Shown: in pieces, positions 61,005 through 64,000 of the stretch | How positions within the stretch are numbered: the first letter of the stretch is position 1 | Layout: every line of letters starts with the position of its first letter | Source: CAYSSJ01 sp964433675 | GTDB taxonomy: Bacteria; Cloacimonadota; Cloacimonadia; Cloacimonadales; TCS61 | Reading direction: 5' to 3' | Assembly: GCA_964433675.1 (NCBI GenBank) | Contig: CAYSSJ010000001.1 | Span: 211,901 to 275,900, forward strand | DNA: 64,000 nt | Program-made: the position numbers and the translations under genes | The notes under the pieces: model-generated | What the model was told of the DNA's origin: nothing | The model's input: the letters and a program-made list of their open reading frames with translations, nothing else | The model's database searches: none

Positions 61005-64000
61005 ATGAAACGATACGTGATCTTGTTCATGTGTATGCTTATAACTGGTTTGGTGTATGCCCAAACATTTGATGCCATTGAGGTCAGTGTTGAAAATGAA
61101 TCGTCCGTATTAATGGGTGAGACGTTATCAGTAGAGATCAATACTTCGTATCTATCACCTGATTTAGATATCGGAGCTTTTGATTTCAAACTTGCCTTTA
61201 ATACCGAAAATGAGATTCTCTCATTTTCAGATTATCAGACAGGTGATATGTTGCCTGCCGGTATAATGGGGGTAAATGAAGCTGATGATGTCGTCTCGGT
61301 TGGGTTTATAACAACATCTGTAGTAGCCGGTTCAGGTACACTTATTACTTTAAATTTCAACGTCACAGGCGTCGGTATATCCGACCTGATAGCGTATGAT
61401 TTCCAATATAATGATGTTTCCATAACCAATATAAATAATAGTGATGTTACCGTCACCGACGTAGAAGATGCAGTTATCACAGTAGAAAATGATTCTCCTC
61501 ATACTTTGGGAGACACTCTGTTTGTAGATATCAATACATCATCACTACATCCTGATTGGGAAATCGGTAGTTTTGACTTTGATTTCTTTTATAACACCGA
61601 TGGCACAGTTTTAGATTATATTGGCTATGAAGAGGGAAATAGTTTGCCTTCTGGAACTTTACTTGTCAATGAAGAGACGGATATGCTGAACATCGCATTC
61701 ATGTCTCTGGATAATATAACTCAAAGCGGGACATTGCTTAGATTGAAATTTGTGAGCACAGATACCGGTGCATCAGATCTTAATGTAAGTGATTTTCGAT
61801 ATAATAATGTGCCGATAAATAATATCAACAATAGTTCTGTAATCATCCCGGATCTTTCGGATGTTACCATCACCGTAGAGAATGAATCTGAGGTTACCAA
61901 AGGATCTACTTTTGTTGTGGATATCAATACCTCCTCCCTTTCTCCGATTTGGGAATTGGGAAGTTTTGAATTTCAATTCTCGTTCAATGATCCGCATGAG
62001 ATCATTACTTATGACGGTTATGAAAGTGGAGATATACTCCCTGCCGGGAATCTGTTGATCAATCAAGATGGCAATACCCTTAGCGTAGGATTTATCTCTT
62101 TGGAAACAATAAATGGAGAAGGATCATTGGTTCGTCTGCACTTTACTGCAGATGAGACTGGGAATACAGACTTGGAAGTAAGTGATTTCCTTTATGAAAA
62201 CATAGAAATAACCCAAATAGTAAATAGCAATGTTACGGTACCGGAGTTAACAGATGCAGTGATAAGTGTCAATAATCCCGGTTCGGTTGCGAGAGGCGAG
62301 ATTTTCTATGTAGATATTAATACAACAGACATATCTTCTGATTGGGAGATTGGCAGTTTTGATTTCGAACTAGATTACAATACCAACGCCAATATTATGA
62401 ACTATGTCGGATATGAGGATGGAATAGTCTTACCGGCAGGACAGCTAATTGTAAATGAACAGAATAACACTTTGTCTGTCGGTTTTATTTCTTTAGAGAC
62501 GATCAGTGGTGAAGGTGATTTAGTGAGATTGATATTCGAAGCCACTGCAGTAGGTAATTCCAACTTGGATATATACGATTTCCGCTATGATAATTATGAC
62601 ATACTCAATCTAAACGATAGTTATATCAGCATCGGCAGTTACAATGCTCATTTGGAATCCATAGAGCTGGATAATGAACCGCTGGAGAACTTTGATAGAG
62701 ATACTTTCGCTTATGATATAGTCCTGGATGCTGGAATTACAGAAGCTCCCGTTGTTACTGCAACACCGGAAGATCCCCAAGCATCGTTGGTTATAGATAA
62801 TCCTCAAACATTACCTTCAACTACCACAATTACAGTAACATCCGATGACCTTTCTACAACAAAGGTATATACACTTGACTTTACCGGTACGGTGGTTACA
62901 CCTACTTTTTCACCGCTACCTGATTTATACACCGAAGCTACTGATGTGAACATCGATACAGATACCGATGGTGCGACTATCATGTACCGCACCGCCACGG
63001 ATGGTGGAGCTTGGACAGATTGGGAAACTTATACGGTTCCGATCACAGTTCCACTGGATACCGAGATGGATTTCGAAGCTTATGCCGAGAAAGATGGCTG
63101 GGTAACTAGTGAGACAGCTGAAGCTGCCTACATAGTTACAGGTACAGTCGCTGATCCGACCTTCTCACCTGCGCCCGGACTATATACCGAAGCTACGGAT
63201 GTGAGTATCGAGACAGATACCGAAGATGCAACGATCATGTACCGCACCGCCACAGATGGTGGTGCTTGGACGGATTGGGAAACTTATACAGTTCCAATCA
63301 CAGTTCCTCTGGATACTGAGATGGATTTCGAAGCTTATGCTGAGAAAGATGATTGGGTAACAAGCGAGACAGTATCTGCTAATTATGTCGTTACAGGTAC
63401 AGTTGCTGATCCGACCTTCTCACCTGCGCCCGGATTATATACCGAAGCTACTGATGTGAGTATCGAGACAGATACAGATGGTGCGACAATCATGTATCGC
63501 ACTCTCACAGATGGTGGGACTTGGACAGATTGGCAAGTATTCACAACTCCAATCACAGTTCCTCTGGATACTGAGATGGATTTCGAAGCTTATGCTGAGA
63601 AAGATGATTGGGTAACAAGCGAGACAGTATCTGCTAATTATATCGTTACAGGTACAGTTGCGGATCCGACCTTCTCACCTGCGCCCGGATTATATACCGA
63701 AGCTACGGATGTGAGTATCGAGACAGATACCGAAGATGCAACGATCATGTACCGCACTGCCACAGACGGTGGAGCATGGACAGATTGGGAAGTATTCACA
63801 ACTCCGATCACAGTTCCTCTCGATACTGAGATGGATTTCGAAGCTTATGCTGAGAAAGATGATTGGGTAACAAGCGAGACAGTATCGGCTAATTATATCG
63901 TTACAGGTACAGTCGCTGATCCGACCTTCTCACCTGCGCCCGGACTATATACCGAAGCTACGGATGTGAGTATCGAGACAGATACCGAAGATGCAACGAT
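61005..64000 (+). CDS. Secreted cohesin scaffold-like protein with chitobiase-like repeats, truncated by window edge
   Basis: Open from ATG 61005 (ATAAGGAG upstream) to the right edge; at least 998 residues, with the end missing. Signal peptide 1-~20 (ending V-Y-A-Q). Four tandem cohesin-like domains, ~20-155, 152-283, 283-412 and 413-545, share I-N-T-S/T, W-E-I/L-G-S-F-D/E-F, L-P-A-G, L-S-V-G-F-I-S-L and G-E-G-x-L-V-R-L. ~547-628 resembles the cadherin-like beta-sandwich domain (L-E-S-I-E-L-D, F-D-R-D-T-F-A-Y-D). From ~627 come chitobiase/beta-hexosaminidase C-terminal-like repeats of 85 residues (T-F-S-P-A-P-G-L-Y-T-E-A-T-D-V, M-Y-R-T-A-T-D-G-G). With cohesins first and no dockerin seen so far, it is the best candidate scaffold for the dockerin proteins upstream. 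Whether it has a dockerin or sorting tail cannot be told here. Confidence 0.8.
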   Translation, partial: MKRYVILFMCMLITGLVYAQTFDAIEVSVENESSVLMGETLSVEINTSYLSPDLDIGAFDFKLAFNTENEILSFSDYQTGDMLPAGIMGVNEADDVVSVGFITTSVVAGSGTLITLNFNVTGVGISDLIAYDFQYNDVSITNINNSDVTVTDVEDAVITVENDSPHTLGDTLFVDINTSSLHPDWEIGSFDFDFFYNTDGTVLDYIGYEEGNSLPSGTLLVNEETDMLNIAFMSLDNITQSGTLLRLKFVSTDTGASDLNVSDFRYNNVPINNINNSSVIIPDLSDVTITVENESEVTKGSTFVVDINTSSLSPIWELGSFEFQFSFNDPHEIITYDGYESGDILPAGNLLINQDGNTLSVGFISLETINGEGSLVRLHFTADETGNTDLEVSDFLYENIEITQIVNSNVTVPELTDAVISVNNPGSVARGEIFYVDINTTDISSDWEIGSFDFELDYNTNANIMNYVGYEDGIVLPAGQLIVNEQNNTLSVGFISLETISGEGDLVRLIFEATAVGNSNLDIYDFRYDNYDILNLNDSYISIGSYNAHLESIELDNEPLENFDRDTFAYDIVLDAGITEAPVVTATPEDPQASLVIDNPQTLPSTTTITVTSDDLSTTKVYTLDFTGTVVTPTFSPLPDLYTEATDVNIDTDTDGATIMYRTATDGGAWTDWETYTVPITVPLDTEMDFEAYAEKDGWVTSETAEAAYIVTGTVADPTFSPAPGLYTEATDVSIETDTEDATIMYRTATDGGAWTDWETYTVPITVPLDTEMDFEAYAEKDDWVTSETVSANYVVTGTVADPTFSPAPGLYTEATDVSIETDTDGATIMYRTLTDGGTWTDWQVFTTPITVPLDTEMDFEAYAEKDDWVTSETVSANYIVTGTVADPTFSPAPGLYTEATDVSIETDTEDATIMYRTATDGGAWTDWEVFTTPITVPLDTEMDFEAYAEKDDWVTSETVSANYIVTGTVADPTFSPAPGLYTEATDVSIETDTEDAT
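61062..62640 (+). other. Four tandem cohesin-like domains in the truncated protein
   Basis: Domains begin near 61062, 61458, 61851 and 62241, about 390-400 bp each, directly abutting without linkers. Their strand pattern matches the cohesin-like domains of the 2677-aa protein, but they form a distinct subgroup (L-P-A-G and N-N/E-x-x-x-L-S-V-G-F-I). Distant family call by eye. Confidence 0.7.
62883..64000 (+). repeat. Tandem 255-bp repeats (85-residue chitobiase-like units)
   Basis: Units start at 62883 (diverged), 63138, 63393, 63648 and 63903 (cut by the edge); the spacing is exactly 255 bp each time. The last four are nearly identical in DNA, with a few synonymous changes, which suggests recent expansion and allows copy-number change by recombination. 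The array is in frame throughout and is not a CRISPR array. Confidence 0.92.

Noticed and set aside
62883..64000. CRISPR-like or non-coding satellite array
   Set aside because: The unit is 255 bp, in frame, with no variable spacers; it encodes 85-residue protein repeats.

Overview
The window looks like chromosome from an AT-rich, anaerobic, amino-acid-fermenting diderm bacterium of the FCB superphylum, most likely a Candidatus Cloacimonadota member. That placement is inference. It rests on oxygen-independent nucleotide reduction (class II and class III ribonucleotide reductases, no class I), a dye-linked proline dehydrogenase-like flavoenzyme pair with delta-1-pyrroline-5-carboxylate dehydrogenase and urocanate hydratase, a LolC/E-type permease fragment, and giant secreted proteins ending in the NYPNPFNP-type C-terminal sorting tail of FCB phyla.

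Layout. 1-490: end of a LolC/E-like permease. 626-6765: nucleotide reduction (nrdJ, a TrmB-type regulator, nrdD, nrdG). 6845-12221: peroxiredoxin, pruA, an unrecognised protein and hutU. 18959-12251 (minus strand): a tight five-gene run, tldE-like, tldD-like, ispD, an enlarged glmS and ispF. 19144-21674 (plus): PHP phosphoesterase, small membrane protein, GT4 glycosyltransferase. 25633-21710 (minus): the classic rplM-rpsI-rpsB-tsf-pyrH-frr order with a 2[4Fe-4S] ferredoxin at its end. 25812-31419 (plus): M23 peptidase, two-subunit flavo/iron-sulfur oxidoreductase, DUF362 ferredoxin-like protein, FtsB/DivIC-like protein.

31437 to the right edge: about 32.5 kb of six consecutive same-strand genes for secreted multidomain proteins (1110, 1470, 1116, 3073, 2677 and more than 998 residues). 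The first three share a propeller-like N-terminus, fibronectin-type domains, lectin-like sandwiches and a sorting tail, and two of them are mosaics of nearly identical DNA. The 3073- and 2677-residue proteins each end in an unnamed module, a BIG2-like domain, a two-loop dockerin, a beta-rich segment and the sorting tail. The 2677-residue protein also carries five cohesin-like domains. The sixth, cut by the window edge, starts with four cohesin-like domains followed by chitobiase-C-terminal-like repeats on an exact 255-bp period.

The main candidate for something new is this cohesin/dockerin set. It has the parts of a cellulosome-like, calcium-dependent non-covalent assembly, but no catalytic domain is visible and it is joined to an FCB-type sorting tail. 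That suggests a structural or adhesive surface matrix. No tRNA, rRNA, CRISPR array, insertion sequence or phage gene was seen. All function calls come from reading motifs by eye; no database search was run.
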